From Glycomyces sp. TRM65418 (GTDB lineage: Bacteria; Actinomycetota; Actinomycetes; Mycobacteriales; Micromonosporaceae), in NCBI RefSeq assembly GCF_019710475.1, contig NZ_JAJFAX010000009.1, positions 62,001 through 126,000 of the forward strand: a stretch of DNA of 64,000 nt, in the 5' to 3' direction. Within the stretch, counting starts at the first letter, position 1. The number at the start of each line of letters is the position of its first letter. Position numbers and translations under genes: made by a program. Below, piece after piece: positions 32,143 through 41,008 of the stretch. Below the pieces are notes generated by a model. The model made no database searches, was not told where the DNA came from, and saw only the letters and a program-made list of their open reading frames with translations.

Positions 32143-34221
32143 ATGAATCCTCGTGACGCCGCCAAGCGGCTCCGACTGCCGCTGTTGAACGACTACCAGG
32201 GCGGGCGCTCGGCCAAGACCTGCCTGTACCGCTGCGGCGACGCCTGCAGCCACCCGGTGCCCAACACCTCGGACAACCCCTACCTCGGCGACCTCATCGC
32301 ACAGGCCGTCTCCCGCCGCTCCCTCTTCAAGGCCGGCGCGGTGGTCACGGTCGGCGCCGGCGCCGCGGGGGCGCTCGGCGCCCCGGCCGCCGCCTCGCAG
32401 AGCGAGCGCGAGGCCTCGGCGTTCTGGGGCTCGACCCCTCGCGGCCTGCGGTTCGACGCCGTCGAGCCGAACAGGGAAGACGCGGTCACCATCCCCGACG
32501 GATACGAGCAGCAGATCGTCATCCGCTGGGGCGACCCGATCCTCGACGACGTCGCCGAGTTCGACCCCGAGGCGCTCACCCCCGAGGACGCGGCCGGCCA
32601 GTTCGGTTACAACTGCGACTTCCTGGCCCTGCTCGACCTGCCCGGCGAGCACCGCCGCAAGGTGCTCGTCGCCAACCACGAGTACACCAGCGAAGACATG
32701 ATGTTCTACGGCTACGACGCGGCCGCCCCGACCCGCGAGCAGGTCGAGATCGGATGGGCCTCGCACGGCATGTCGGTCGTGGTCCTCAAGGAGGACAAGC
32801 GCAGCGGCGCCCTCACCCCCGAGGTCGGCCACGAGCTGAACCGGCGCATCACCGCCACCAGCGAGTTCGTCATCTCCGGCCCGGCCGCCGGGAGCGACCT
32901 GCTCAAGACCGCCGCCGACCCCGAGGGCACGCTCGCGCTGGGCACCCTGAACAACTGCGCCGGCGGCGTCACCCCGTGGGGCACGGTCCTCTCGGGCGAG
33001 GAGAACTTCAACCAGTACTTCGCGAACGCCGGGCAGGTCGCCGACCCGGTCGCGAAGGCCCGCCTGGCCCGCTACGGCCTCAGCGGCAACGCCACCGGGC
33101 GCAAGTGGGAGCAGTACGACCCCCGCTTCGACGTCCTGCAGGAGCCCAACGAGCCCAACCGCTTCGGCTGGATCGTCGAGCTCGACCCGTACGACCCCGA
33201 CTGGAAGCCGCGCAAGCGCACCGCCCTGGGCCGCTTCAAGCACGAGGGCGCGGGCCCGTTCGTGGACCGCACCGGCCGCGTCGTGGTCTACATGGGCGAC
33301 GACGAGCGCTTCGACTACATGTACAAGTTCGTCTCCAAGCACAAGATGAAGTCGGGCAACAGCCGCCGCGCCCGCGAGCACAACCGGACGCTCCTCGACG
33401 AGGGCACCCTCTACGTCGCGAAGTTCACCGGTGACAGCGCCGACGAGATCGACGGCAGCGGCGCGCTGCCCTCCGACGGGCAGTTCGACGGCTGGGGCGA
33501 GTGGATCAAGCTCGCCAGCGGCGACCGGTCCTTCGTGGACGGCATGACCGCCGAAGAGGTGTACGTCTTCACCCGCGAGGCGGGCGACAAGGTCGGCGCG
33601 ACCAAGATGGACCGCCCCGAGGACGTCGAGCCGAACCCGAGGACCGGCAAGGTCTACGCGGCCCTGACCAACAACAGCCAGCGCGGCGGCGCCGGAAGGG
33701 CCGCGGCCGACGAGGCGAACCCGCGCAACGCGAACAAGCACGGCCACGTCCTCGAACTCGAGGAGAAGCGGGGCGACGTCACCGCGACCCGGTTCGGCTG
33801 GAAGCTGCTGCTGGTCTGCGGCGACCCCGAGAACGCGGACACCTACTTCGCGGGCTTCCCGAAGGACCAGGTCAGCCCGATCTCCTGCCCGGACAACGTG
33901 GCCTTCGACCCGCAGGGCAACCTGTGGATCTCGACCGACGGCAACGCCCTGGGCACCAACGACGGCCTCTTCGGCGTCTCGCTCAGCGGCCGCACCCGCG
34001 GCATGACCAAGCAGTTCCTGACGGTGCCGATCGGCGCGGAGACCTGCGGCCCGGTCGTCCAGGAGAAGCACATCCTGGTCGCGGTGCAGCACCCGGGCGA
34101 GATCGACGGCGCGAGCGCCGAGACCCCGGCCTCGCAGTGGCCCGACGGTCCTGACGGGACGCTTCCGCGCCCGTCGGTGGTCAACGTGACGAAGGACCGC
34201 TTCGGCAGCATCGGCTGCTAG
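32143..34221 (+). CDS. phoX: PhoX-family (DUF839) alkaline phosphatase
   Basis: A 692-aa phosphatase of the PhoX/DUF839 family. A Tat signal lies inside the protein N-terminus at residues 57-65 (SRRSLFKAG), preceded by ~55 residues, a layout usual in this family. The body has LNNCAGGVTPWGTVLSGEEN, FGWIVELDPYDPDWKPRKR, LGRFKHEGAG, VVYMGDDERFDYMYKFVS and CPDNVAFDPQGNLWI. PhoX enzymes use calcium and iron to release phosphate from organic esters outside the cell. The PHO-box-like repeats upstream support phosphate-starvation control. A strong hairpin follows the stop. Confidence 0.92.
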   Translation: MNPRDAAKRLRLPLLNDYQGGRSAKTCLYRCGDACSHPVPNTSDNPYLGDLIAQAVSRRSLFKAGAVVTVGAGAAGALGAPAAASQSEREASAFWGSTPRGLRFDAVEPNREDAVTIPDGYEQQIVIRWGDPILDDVAEFDPEALTPEDAAGQFGYNCDFLALLDLPGEHRRKVLVANHEYTSEDMMFYGYDAAAPTREQVEIGWASHGMSVVVLKEDKRSGALTPEVGHELNRRITATSEFVISGPAAGSDLLKTAADPEGTLALGTLNNCAGGVTPWGTVLSGEENFNQYFANAGQVADPVAKARLARYGLSGNATGRKWEQYDPRFDVLQEPNEPNRFGWIVELDPYDPDWKPRKRTALGRFKHEGAGPFVDRTGRVVVYMGDDERFDYMYKFVSKHKMKSGNSRRAREHNRTLLDEGTLYVAKFTGDSADEIDGSGALPSDGQFDGWGEWIKLASGDRSFVDGMTAEEVYVFTREAGDKVGATKMDRPEDVEPNPRTGKVYAALTNNSQRGGAGRAAADEANPRNANKHGHVLELEEKRGDVTATRFGWKLLLVCGDPENADTYFAGFPKDQVSPISCPDNVAFDPQGNLWISTDGNALGTNDGLFGVSLSGRTRGMTKQFLTVPIGAETCGPVVQEKHILVAVQHPGEIDGASAETPASQWPDGPDGTLPRPSVVNVTKDRFGSIGC

Positions 34222-34231
34222 GCGTCCGGAC

Positions 34232-34265
34232 AGGACGGGGCGACCGGATCCGGTCGCCCCGTCCT
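34232..34265. terminator. perfect 17-bp stem bidirectional terminator
   Basis: A perfect 34-base palindrome (arms 34232-34248 and 34249-34265, centre GGATCC) lies between the phoX stop (34221) and the convergent DUF1772 stop (34271). No U-tract on either side. It should stop both transcripts. Confidence 0.85.
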
Positions 34266-34270
34266 CGCGT

Positions 34271-34768
34271 CTACTGGGCCTGACCGTGGACCACGAGGGC
34301 CCAGGCGAGCGCGAGGAGCGAGCCGAGGGCGGCGACGCCGCGCACGGTGTTCCAGGCGATCCACTTCGCCTCGATGGAGGCGCGCAGCGCGGCCGGGTCG
34401 GCGATGGCGGACGGGTCGCCGGCCGCTTCGAGGCGGTCGTTCATCGGGACGTTCACCGCGGCGGTGCCGATGAACATCACCAGGGCCAGCACGAACGCGA
34501 TGGCGATCCAGGGGGAGACCGAGCGGTCGCCGGCGAACCAGTTCAGGGCGAGCGCGGCGGCGGTGAAGACGACCGAGCCGAGGAACGCGGGCAGGAACCA
34601 GCCGTTGACGATGACCTTGTTGATGTGCTGCATGCCGGCGATCCAGTTCCGGTCGTCGAGGATCTTGAGACCGGGCATCACCGCGTAGGAGAACCCGGCG
34701 AAGAGCCCGGCCATGAGACCCACGCTCAGGACGGACGCGAGCAGCGCGAGGAGTTCGAGGAGTCGCAA
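34271..34768 (-). CDS. DUF1772 (anthrone-oxygenase-like) membrane protein
   Basis: A 165-aa four-helix membrane protein (segments about 5-30, 52-72, 82-103 and 138-160). The DUF1772 pattern includes LMAGLFAGFSYAVMPGLKIL, the central GTAAVNVPMND motif and KWIAWNTVRGVAALGSLLAL. Relatives include noranthrone monooxygenase-like proteins, but most bacterial members have no assigned reaction. It lies six bases after the DHFR-like gene, so both form one operon under the TetR regulator at 35444. Confidence 0.88.
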   Translation of the reverse strand: MRLLELLALLASVLSVGLMAGLFAGFSYAVMPGLKILDDRNWIAGMQHINKVIVNGWFLPAFLGSVVFTAAALALNWFAGDRSVSPWIAIAFVLALVMFIGTAAVNVPMNDRLEAAGDPSAIADPAALRASIEAKWIAWNTVRGVAALGSLLALAWALVVHGQAQ

Positions 34769-34774
34769 GGGAGT

Positions 34775-35359
34775 CTAGGCCTTTCGGTAGAACTGGACCG
34801 CGTCGCCGGAGCCGAGGACGCGGTTCTCGGTGAGCGTGAAGCGGGTCGGTCGGTAAGGACCGGCGAACAGCGGGACGCCGCTCCCGAGGACGACCGGGTA
34901 CCGCTTGATGATCATCGCATCGATCTCGCCGATCAGGGCGGCGGCGAGCTTGCCGCCGCCGGCGAGCCAGATGTCACGGCCCTCGCGGGCTTTGAGGCCG
35001 CGCACGAACGCGACGGGGTCGGCGTCGGTGAAGTGCACGGTCTCGTCGGTGTCGGCGGCGAGGGTCGCGGTGAAGACGTACTGCTCCATATGGGAGTAGG
35101 GGCTCGTGACGCCGGCCTCGAGGCCCGGCTCGTAGGTGCCCCGGCCCATCACGACGGTGTCCCAGCGGCGGTTCGGCGCGTCGACCAGTCCGAACGGCTC
35201 CCGAAGATGGCTCGGGACCGCCTCGGGCAGTTCGGTGGTGATGAACTCCACCAGCTCGGGTTCGACCGGGATGTCGTCGAGCTTGCCTTCGGGGCCGGCG
35301 ATGTAGCCGTCGAGGGAGGCGCCGACGTAGTAGACGAGTTCGCGGTGCTGCGTGCGCAT
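34775..35359 (-). CDS. dihydrofolate-reductase-like (RibD C-terminal) protein
   Basis: A 194-aa reductase-fold protein: VYYVGASLDGYIAGPEGKLD, DTVVMGRGTYEPGLEAGV, IWLAGGGKLAAALIGEIDAM and YPVVLGSGVPLF. These are the marks of the RibD_C/YwjB-like DHFR relatives that bind NADPH; true folate reduction is unlikely. The ATG at 35357-35359 is divergent from the TetR gene and sits beside the repeated GAAGTGGT operators. DUF1772 follows in the same operon. Confidence 0.9.
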   Translation of the reverse strand: MRTQHRELVYYVGASLDGYIAGPEGKLDDIPVEPELVEFITTELPEAVPSHLREPFGLVDAPNRRWDTVVMGRGTYEPGLEAGVTSPYSHMEQYVFTATLAADTDETVHFTDADPVAFVRGLKAREGRDIWLAGGGKLAAALIGEIDAMIIKRYPVVLGSGVPLFAGPYRPTRFTLTENRVLGSGDAVQFYRKA

Positions 35360-35372
35360 GAACACTCCAATT

Positions 35373-35422
35373 GAAGTACTATGAATGAAGTGGTTTGAAC
35401 ATACCACTACGTTTGAAGTGGT
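35373..35422. promoter_or_regulatory. TetR operator array in a divergent promoter
   Basis: The 84-base divergent gap holds GAAGTACT (35373-35380), GAAGTGGT (35387-35394), an inverted ACCACT (35403-35408) and again GAAGTGGT (35415-35422). AGTGGT-N8-ACCACT (35389-35408) is a perfect palindrome, and the direct copies are 14 and 28 bases apart. It is A/T-richer than its surroundings. This is the likely binding site for the TetR protein at 35444, controlling both directions. Confidence 0.7.
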
Positions 35423-35443
35423 GTCAACCGGAGGAGTGACAGG

Positions 35444-36019
35444 ATGCGCCAGAACCCCGAGCGCAGGACGGCGCTGATCGACGCCGCCATCGAGGTGCTC
35501 GCCGCTCAAGGGGCCCGCGGACTCACGTTCAGGGCCGTCGACAACGAGGCGGGTGTGCCGACCGGCACCGCCTCGAACTACTTCGCCAACCGCGATGCCC
35601 TCCTGATGCAAGCGGGACAGCGGGTCTTCCAACGGCTCGACCCGGGCTCGACCGTGATGGGCGAAGCGCTCGCACTGCCGCGCACGCGCGAGTCGGTGGA
35701 GCGGTTGATGCACGAACTGGTCGGCCGGATCACCGGCTTCCGCTCGGGCCAGCTCGCGATGCTGGAACTGCGGCTCGAAGCGACCCGCCGACCCGAGCTG
35801 CGCAAAGTGCTCACCGAGCAGATCCGCGCGAACGTGCAGGCGAACGTCGACTTCCACGTGTCGTCGGGGATGCCCGGCGACGCGGACACGGTGGTGCTGC
35901 TCTACCTGGCGTTGAGCTGGCTCATCGTGGAGCACCTGACGCTGCCGGAGGTGTTCGGCGACGAAAGGGTGGAGGAGCTGATCACGGCGGCGGTGGACCG
36001 GATCGTCCCGCCCGCATGA
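35444..36019 (+). CDS. TetR-family transcriptional regulator
   Basis: A 191-aa TetR protein: RRTALIDAAIEVLAAQGARG and FRAVDNEAGVPTGTASNYFA form the helix-turn-helix, with YFANRDALL as the usual end. The ligand domain has LAMLELRLEATRRPELRKVL, a pattern seen in the group of PvdS/AcrR-like regulators that sense hydrophobic compounds. A GGAGGAG site precedes the ATG. Its divergent neighbours (DHFR-like and DUF1772) are its probable targets through the 35373-35422 repeats. Confidence 0.92.
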   Translation: MRQNPERRTALIDAAIEVLAAQGARGLTFRAVDNEAGVPTGTASNYFANRDALLMQAGQRVFQRLDPGSTVMGEALALPRTRESVERLMHELVGRITGFRSGQLAMLELRLEATRRPELRKVLTEQIRANVQANVDFHVSSGMPGDADTVVLLYLALSWLIVEHLTLPEVFGDERVEELITAAVDRIVPPA

Positions 36020-36370
36020 CCCCGAGGCCGCAGCCGGAGCGGTGGTCCGGTCCGATCCCGTGTCAGGGCCGGCGGCCGCCGTCGGCTCGCACCGGGCGGC
36101 GCGACGCTTCGGCGATCGGCGGCAAGCGGCCCCGTCCCGGCGAGGCCGGGAGCGGCGACCGGGCCGTCTCAGGGAGGCCTTCTCGGCGGCGTGACCGCTG
36201 CGTTCGGGCGAGGTTCGCACGATCCCGGCCGATTCCGCACGGCCGCCGAATCCTCAGACGCACCCGACTCGCTCGATGTCGCCCTACGGTGATGGTCGAG
36301 GTGTAGCGGCGCTCCGAGACGGGCACCCGGCGGCCTCAGCAGTGCAGGACCTCTGAAAGCGGGTATAGCG
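36020..36370. other. 351-base intergenic region, no gene seen
   Basis: A frame starting at 36016 overlaps the TetR stop (ATGA), but its product is almost only Arg, Pro and Gly with no pattern, so I reject it. Short G/C palindromes occur, none long enough to call a terminator. A GAAAG ribosome site lies before the antiporter start. GGGTAT at 36361-36366 resembles a SigB -10 but is too close to the start codon. Confidence 0.5.
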
Positions 36371-37594
36371 GTGTTCAACGTGCTCTTGGCGACCGTCGGC
36401 CTCGTGGCGATCGTCGTGGCGGCGCTGTCCGGGCGTCTGCGCAGGCTCCCTTTGTCCGAACCGCTGCTCGGTCTCCTGCTGGGGATCGTGCTCGGCCCTG
36501 CGGTCACCGGGCTCCTCCCGCTCGAACCCCTTACCGCGCACGACCCGTTGCTGGAGGAGGCGACGCGCATACTGCTGGGGATCACGGTGATGGCCGTGGC
36601 CCTCCGGTACCCGTTCTCGGACGCGCGGTCGAGGCTGCGCCCGGTACTGCTGTTGCTGGCCGTGGCGATGCCGGCGATGGCGCTGATCACCGCGGGACTG
36701 TCGGGCTGGATCATGGGGCTCGGACTCGGCGCCGCCGCCCTCCTGGGCGCGGCGCTGTGCCCCACCGATCCGGTCCTGGCGTCCAACGTGGTGACCGGGG
36801 CCGCGGCCGAGGAGGAGGTGCCCGCACGTACCCGGCAGCTGTTGTCCCTGGAATCGGGGGCCAACGACGGACTCGCGCTGCCGCTCGTGCTCATCGCCAT
36901 CGCCATTGCGGGACCGCTCTCGGGCGGCAGCGCCGCCGTGGAGATGCTGTGGCAGGTCGCCGGCGCGATCGCGATCGGGGCCGGCATGGGCTGGCTCGGC
37001 GGCCGCGCGATTCGGGTGGGGGAAGCGCACGGTGCGGCCGAGTCCGGTCCGAAGCTGCTGTTCACCGCCGTTCTCGCCATGGCGGTGCTCGGCGTGTCCG
37101 GGCTCGTCCACGTCGACGGCATCCTCGCGGTGTTCGTGAGCGGCCTGGCGTTCGGGGCGGTCAGCACCGGGAAAGAGCGGCGTGACGACGTCTCCATCGA
37201 CGAAGCGGTCAACCGCTTCCTCGTCCTGCCGCTGTTCACCGGCTTCGGAGCCATGCTGCCATGGCAGACCTGGGGCGAGCTCGGCTGGCGCGTATGGGTG
37301 TTCGCAGGGGCCGTGCTGCTGCTGCGGCGCGTACCGGTGCTGTTGCTGCTGCGTCGCCCGCTGTCGCTCGGCTGGGCGGACGCGGCCTATCTCGGCTGGT
37401 TCGGGCCTATCGGCGTGTCGGCGCTGTTCTACCTGATGGTCGAGGCGGAGCGGTGGGGGTCTGATGCCAGGATCTTGGCCGCCGGGGCGCTGGCGGTGGC
37501 GGTCAGCACCGTCGTACACGGACTGACCGGCTCGCCGGGGCGCGTCGCGTACCGGTGGGCCACCGCCGAGGCCCTTCCGGCAGAGCGCGGGTGA
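36371..37594 (+). CDS. CPA1-type cation:proton antiporter
   Basis: A 407-aa membrane protein with about 12 hydrophobic segments. The CPA1 family motifs are visible: LLGLLLGIVLGPAVTGLLPL, the ion-binding ALCPTDPVLASNVV with its conserved Asp, and LSLESGANDGLALPLVLIAI with the second Asp pair, then GLVHVDGILAVFVSGLAFG. It exchanges sodium or potassium for protons. The protein lacks the long C-terminal cytoplasmic regulatory domain of larger NhaP-type exchangers. Starts with GTG at 36371. It stands alone, convergent with the sugar permease operon. Confidence 0.9.
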   Translation: MFNVLLATVGLVAIVVAALSGRLRRLPLSEPLLGLLLGIVLGPAVTGLLPLEPLTAHDPLLEEATRILLGITVMAVALRYPFSDARSRLRPVLLLLAVAMPAMALITAGLSGWIMGLGLGAAALLGAALCPTDPVLASNVVTGAAAEEEVPARTRQLLSLESGANDGLALPLVLIAIAIAGPLSGGSAAVEMLWQVAGAIAIGAGMGWLGGRAIRVGEAHGAAESGPKLLFTAVLAMAVLGVSGLVHVDGILAVFVSGLAFGAVSTGKERRDDVSIDEAVNRFLVLPLFTGFGAMLPWQTWGELGWRVWVFAGAVLLLRRVPVLLLLRRPLSLGWADAAYLGWFGPIGVSALFYLMVEAERWGSDARILAAGALAVAVSTVVHGLTGSPGRVAYRWATAEALPAERG

Positions 37595-37787
37595 GGGCGG
37601 GTGCTCGCCCCTCCTGAGGCGCAACCCGGTCTCGCCGCGAGTACGGAGCCACCGCAACGGACCACATGAACCGCGGCCGAACGCGACGATGACCTCGCCA
37701 GGACAACCGCGGTCGAGGCTCGGGGGCGGCGAGGCGGGTGAGGACCGCCGTGTTCGGCCGGCAATGGCCCCCCGCCGCGAGCCGATG

Positions 37788-38681
37788 TCACTGCTTCACG
37801 GCGCCGGAGACCAGGCCGGACTGCCAGTAGCGTTGCAGGAACAGGAATGCGATCACCAGCGGGATGATCGACAGGAGTGAACCTGTGACGACCAGCGGCA
37901 CCAGGTCCCCGCTCGCGCCGCCCGCCGCCGCGGCCTGGCCCTGCCAGCGCGCCAGGCCCACGGTGATCGGGTACAGCTCCGGGTCGTTGAGCATGATGAG
38001 CGGCAGGAAGTAGTTGTTCCACGTGTGCACCAGCGCGAACAGCAGGACCGTGGCGAAGCCGGGTGCGAGGAGGCGCAGCACCACTTGGAAGAAGATCCGC
38101 AGTTCGCTCGCCCCGTCGATGCGGGCGGCCTCCAGGAGGCTGTCGGGGACGGCCGATTCGGCGTAGACGCGCATCAGGAAGAGCCCGAACGGGTTCACCA
38201 GGGACGGCAGGATGATCGCCCACGGCGTGTCCGCGAGCCCGATCTGGCTGAACACCAGGTAGGTCGGGATCGCGAGCGCGGTGGTCGGGACCATGACCGC
38301 GCCGAGCACGACCATGAACATCGTCCGGTTGCCCTTGAAGCGGTACTTCGCGAAGCCGTAACCGGCGAGGGCCGCCAGGAGCGCGCCGCCTCCCGCGGCC
38401 GCGACCGCGTACAGCAGCGTGTTCCACAGCCAGCGGAGGAAGACGCCGTCGTCGTGGGTGAGCGTGAGGCGGATGTTCTCGAACAGGTGGAAGTCGCCGG
38501 AGAACCAGAGCCCGAAGGTGGAGAACAGGTCGGCGCTGGTCTTGCTGGAGGCGACGACGAGCCAGAACAGCGGCAGCAGGAAGTACGCGGCCGCGGCGAT
38601 CATCGCGATGGTGAGGATGTTGCTGCGCTTGGTCTTCGCGCGGCGCGGTGCGCGCGCGGTCGTCGGCATGGTCGCGGTCAT
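37788..38681 (-). CDS. carbohydrate ABC transporter permease (MalG-type)
   Basis: A 297-aa inner-membrane permease. Six hydrophobic helices are visible. The EAA loop that contacts the ATPase reads SLLEAARIDGASELRIFFQV, and WNNYFLPLIMLNDPELYPIT is typical of CUT1 permeases. Its start overlaps the stop of the upstream permease by four bases (ATGA). There is no ATPase gene in the operon, so it probably uses a shared MsiK-like ATPase, as is common in actinomycetes. Confidence 0.93.
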   Translation of the reverse strand: MTATMPTTARAPRRAKTKRSNILTIAMIAAAAYFLLPLFWLVVASSKTSADLFSTFGLWFSGDFHLFENIRLTLTHDDGVFLRWLWNTLLYAVAAAGGGALLAALAGYGFAKYRFKGNRTMFMVVLGAVMVPTTALAIPTYLVFSQIGLADTPWAIILPSLVNPFGLFLMRVYAESAVPDSLLEAARIDGASELRIFFQVVLRLLAPGFATVLLFALVHTWNNYFLPLIMLNDPELYPITVGLARWQGQAAAAGGASGDLVPLVVTGSLLSIIPLVIAFLFLQRYWQSGLVSGAVKQ

Positions 38682-39613
38682 CGCCGGCTCCTGCGGTTGG
38701 TGGCGAACATGAACGCGTACGAGCCGACCAGGATGACCAGGCCGAGCACGAACGAGACGGCGGCGGCGTAGTTGTACTCCTGGCCGATGAACGCGAGGTT
38801 GTAGGCGTAGAGGTTGGGCGTGTAGGCGTTGTCGATGACGGTGGGCGCGAGGGTCTGCATGAGCTGCGGTTCGTTGAACAGCTGGAAACTGCCGATGATC
38901 GAGAAGATCATGCAGACCACGAGCGCCGATTTCAGCGACGGGATCTTGATGCTCCAGGCGATCCGCCACTGTCCGGCTCCGTCGACCGCGGCGGCCTCGT
39001 ACAGTTCGGCGGGGACGGCGCGGAGCGCGGCGAAGAGGATCACCATGTTGTAGCCGGTGAACTCCCAGACCACGATGTTGGCGAGGGAGCCGAGCATGAG
39101 GTCGGGGCCGAGGAAGTCGGGGACGCCGACGCCGACGGCCTCGGCGATCTGGGCGAAGGGCCCGAAGTCGGGTCCGTAGAGGAAGCCCCACATGAGGGTC
39201 GCGATGACGCCGGGCACGGCGTAGGGCACGAAGATGGCCAGGCGGGTGGTCCGGGCCAGGCGCGTCAGGCCGGTGTCGAGTGCCAGCGCGAAGGCGAGCG
39301 CGGCGACGAGCATGATCGGGACCTGGATGAGGAAGAACAGGCAGACGCGGCCGATGCCGGTCCACAGTGCCTCGTCGCCGAAGGCGCGGGTGTAGTTCTC
39401 GAATCCGACGAAGACGTTGCCGCCGATGATCTGCTCGCGGAAGAGGCTGAAGTAGGCGGCGTACGCGAGCGGGACCACGAACATCGCAAGGAACACGATC
39501 ATGAACGGGAGCACGAACATGTACCCGGCGAGGGCGTTGCGTCGCGTCCTCTGAGGACGTCTGGTGCTCGGTGCCGCGGCGGCGGGTGCGGCGGTCTCAG
39601 TGGTCGCGGTCAT
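38678..39613 (-). CDS. carbohydrate ABC transporter permease (MalF-type)
   Basis: A 311-aa permease. After a ~25-residue Pro/Ala/Arg-rich tail there are six helices (first VLPFMIVFLAMFVVPLAYAA). The EAA loop is ELYEAAAVDGAGQWRIAWSI. It overlaps both the upstream binding-protein gene and the downstream permease by four bases, so the three are translated as a chain. Together with the 37788 permease it forms the channel. Confidence 0.93.
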   Translation of the reverse strand: MTATTETAAPAAAAPSTRRPQRTRRNALAGYMFVLPFMIVFLAMFVVPLAYAAYFSLFREQIIGGNVFVGFENYTRAFGDEALWTGIGRVCLFFLIQVPIMLVAALAFALALDTGLTRLARTTRLAIFVPYAVPGVIATLMWGFLYGPDFGPFAQIAEAVGVGVPDFLGPDLMLGSLANIVVWEFTGYNMVILFAALRAVPAELYEAAAVDGAGQWRIAWSIKIPSLKSALVVCMIFSIIGSFQLFNEPQLMQTLAPTVIDNAYTPNLYAYNLAFIGQEYNYAAAVSFVLGLVILVGSYAFMFATNRRSRR

Positions 39614-40959
39614 GACGGCCTCACCGTGAATCCCTGGTACTCGGCGTATTCCTGGATGCGGGCCTGCCATTCCTCCATGGCCGCGACCGCGTCGGCCTTG
39701 TTCGCGACGGCCGTGCCCACGGTCGCGGTGAAGTCGGCGTAGACCTGCTCCTGGACGGGCGACCACTGGAAGTCCTCGGCGACGGTGGTGCTGATGTCGG
39801 CGAACAGGGCGTTGACCTCCTGGCCGCCGTAGAAGTCGAGCTGCTGGCCGGTGAACGCGGGGTCTTCCAGGATCGCCTTGGTGGGCGGGTAGAGGAACTG
39901 CTCGTTCGCCATGGTGTCGGTCGATTCCCGGTCGGTGTTGATGAACTGGGCGAACACCGCGGCGGCGATGGGGTTCCGGGTGGTGGCGAGGACCGCGGAG
40001 GTCGAGCCGCCCCAGTTGGAGGAGACCTGTTGGCCCGCTTCCCACTGCGGGAGGGGCGCGACTCTCCAGAGCCCGGCCGTGGAGGCCGCGGCCGAGGTGA
40101 GGAACGTCGGGGCCCAGGCGGGCGCGATCCAGGTGGCGTACTTGCCGCTGTTGAGGGCCTGGTACCACGCGTCGGTGAAGTCGGGGTCGACCGCGATGAG
40201 GTCCTGTTCGGACAGTTCGCCCCAGTAGCGGGCGACGCGTTCGGCCTCCGGGGAGGTCAGGTCGATGCGGAGCTCGGGGCCGTCGGAGCCGCCGAACGGG
40301 TTCGCGCCGGACTGCCAGAGCATCGCGGCGAAGAACGCGCCTTGCGCGGGCGCGAAGTTCGTCAGGTACACCTCGGGGTCGGCTTCGCGGAGCCGCGCGG
40401 CGGCCTCGGCGAACTCGTCCCAGGTCGCGGGGACCTCGATGCCGTGGGCGTCGAGGATGTCGGCCCGGTAGAGCATCCCCATCGGACCGGTGTCCTGCGG
40501 GATCGCCCAGATCTCGCCGCCCGTGCCGGTCACCTGGGACCAGGCGAAGTCCACGAACTGCGGGGCCAGGTCCCCGGCCCCGTAAGGGCGCAGGTCGAGC
40601 AGGTCCTCGGTGATGGCGAAGGAGGGGATCATCTGGAACTCGAGCTGGGCCACGTCGGGCGCGCCGTTGCCGGCCCGGAGGGCGGTGCGCAGCTTCGCGT
40701 AGTGCGGGTTGCCCTGGCCGGCGTTGACGATGTCCACTTTGATCTGCGGGTAGGCCTCCTCGAAGAGGGCGACCTCCTTCTCGATGCCCGGCACCCAGGT
40801 CCAGAAGTCGAGCTCGGTGGGCTGCCGCATCGCCTCGTCGATCTGGGCCCGGGTGACGTGGGCGGGCGGGTCCACGGTGTGCCTGCCGCAGGCCGCGAGC
40901 GCCAGCGGGGTCGCGAGCACGGCGGCGAGGCCTGCTCTGCGGCTGATACGCGGATGCAA
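39610..40959 (-). CDS. sugar-binding lipoprotein of a CUT1 ABC transporter
   Basis: A 449-aa solute-binding protein with lipobox LALAAC (lipidated Cys near residue 24), hence tethered outside the membrane. Family features are TELDFWTWVPGIEKEVALFE, FEEAYPQIKVDIVNAGQGNP, GNGAPDVAQLEFQMIPSF and WAIPQDTGPMGMLYRADIL. The start is a TTG at 40957-40959 preceded by AGGAAGG. It follows the LacI gene by 49 bases and overlaps the first permease by four. The sugar is unknown; the neighbourhood suggests arabino-oligosaccharides. Confidence 0.9.
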   Translation of the reverse strand: MHPRISRRAGLAAVLATPLALAACGRHTVDPPAHVTRAQIDEAMRQPTELDFWTWVPGIEKEVALFEEAYPQIKVDIVNAGQGNPHYAKLRTALRAGNGAPDVAQLEFQMIPSFAITEDLLDLRPYGAGDLAPQFVDFAWSQVTGTGGEIWAIPQDTGPMGMLYRADILDAHGIEVPATWDEFAEAAARLREADPEVYLTNFAPAQGAFFAAMLWQSGANPFGGSDGPELRIDLTSPEAERVARYWGELSEQDLIAVDPDFTDAWYQALNSGKYATWIAPAWAPTFLTSAAASTAGLWRVAPLPQWEAGQQVSSNWGGSTSAVLATTRNPIAAAVFAQFINTDRESTDTMANEQFLYPPTKAILEDPAFTGQQLDFYGGQEVNALFADISTTVAEDFQWSPVQEQVYADFTATVGTAVANKADAVAAMEEWQARIQEYAEYQGFTVRPS

Positions 40960-41008
40960 AGGATCGGTCCTTCCTGTAGCGCAGTGGATCAGGCGTCGGG
41001 TGGGGTGT

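Noticed and set aside
36016-36306. 96-codon frame overlapping the TetR stop by ATGA
   Set aside because: The ATGA overlap is tempting, but the product is mostly Arg, Pro and Gly without pattern and resembles no protein.
36361-36366. GGGTAT as a SigB -10 for the antiporter
   Set aside because: It is only four bases before the GTG start, so transcription would begin inside the gene; no GTTT at the right distance supports it.
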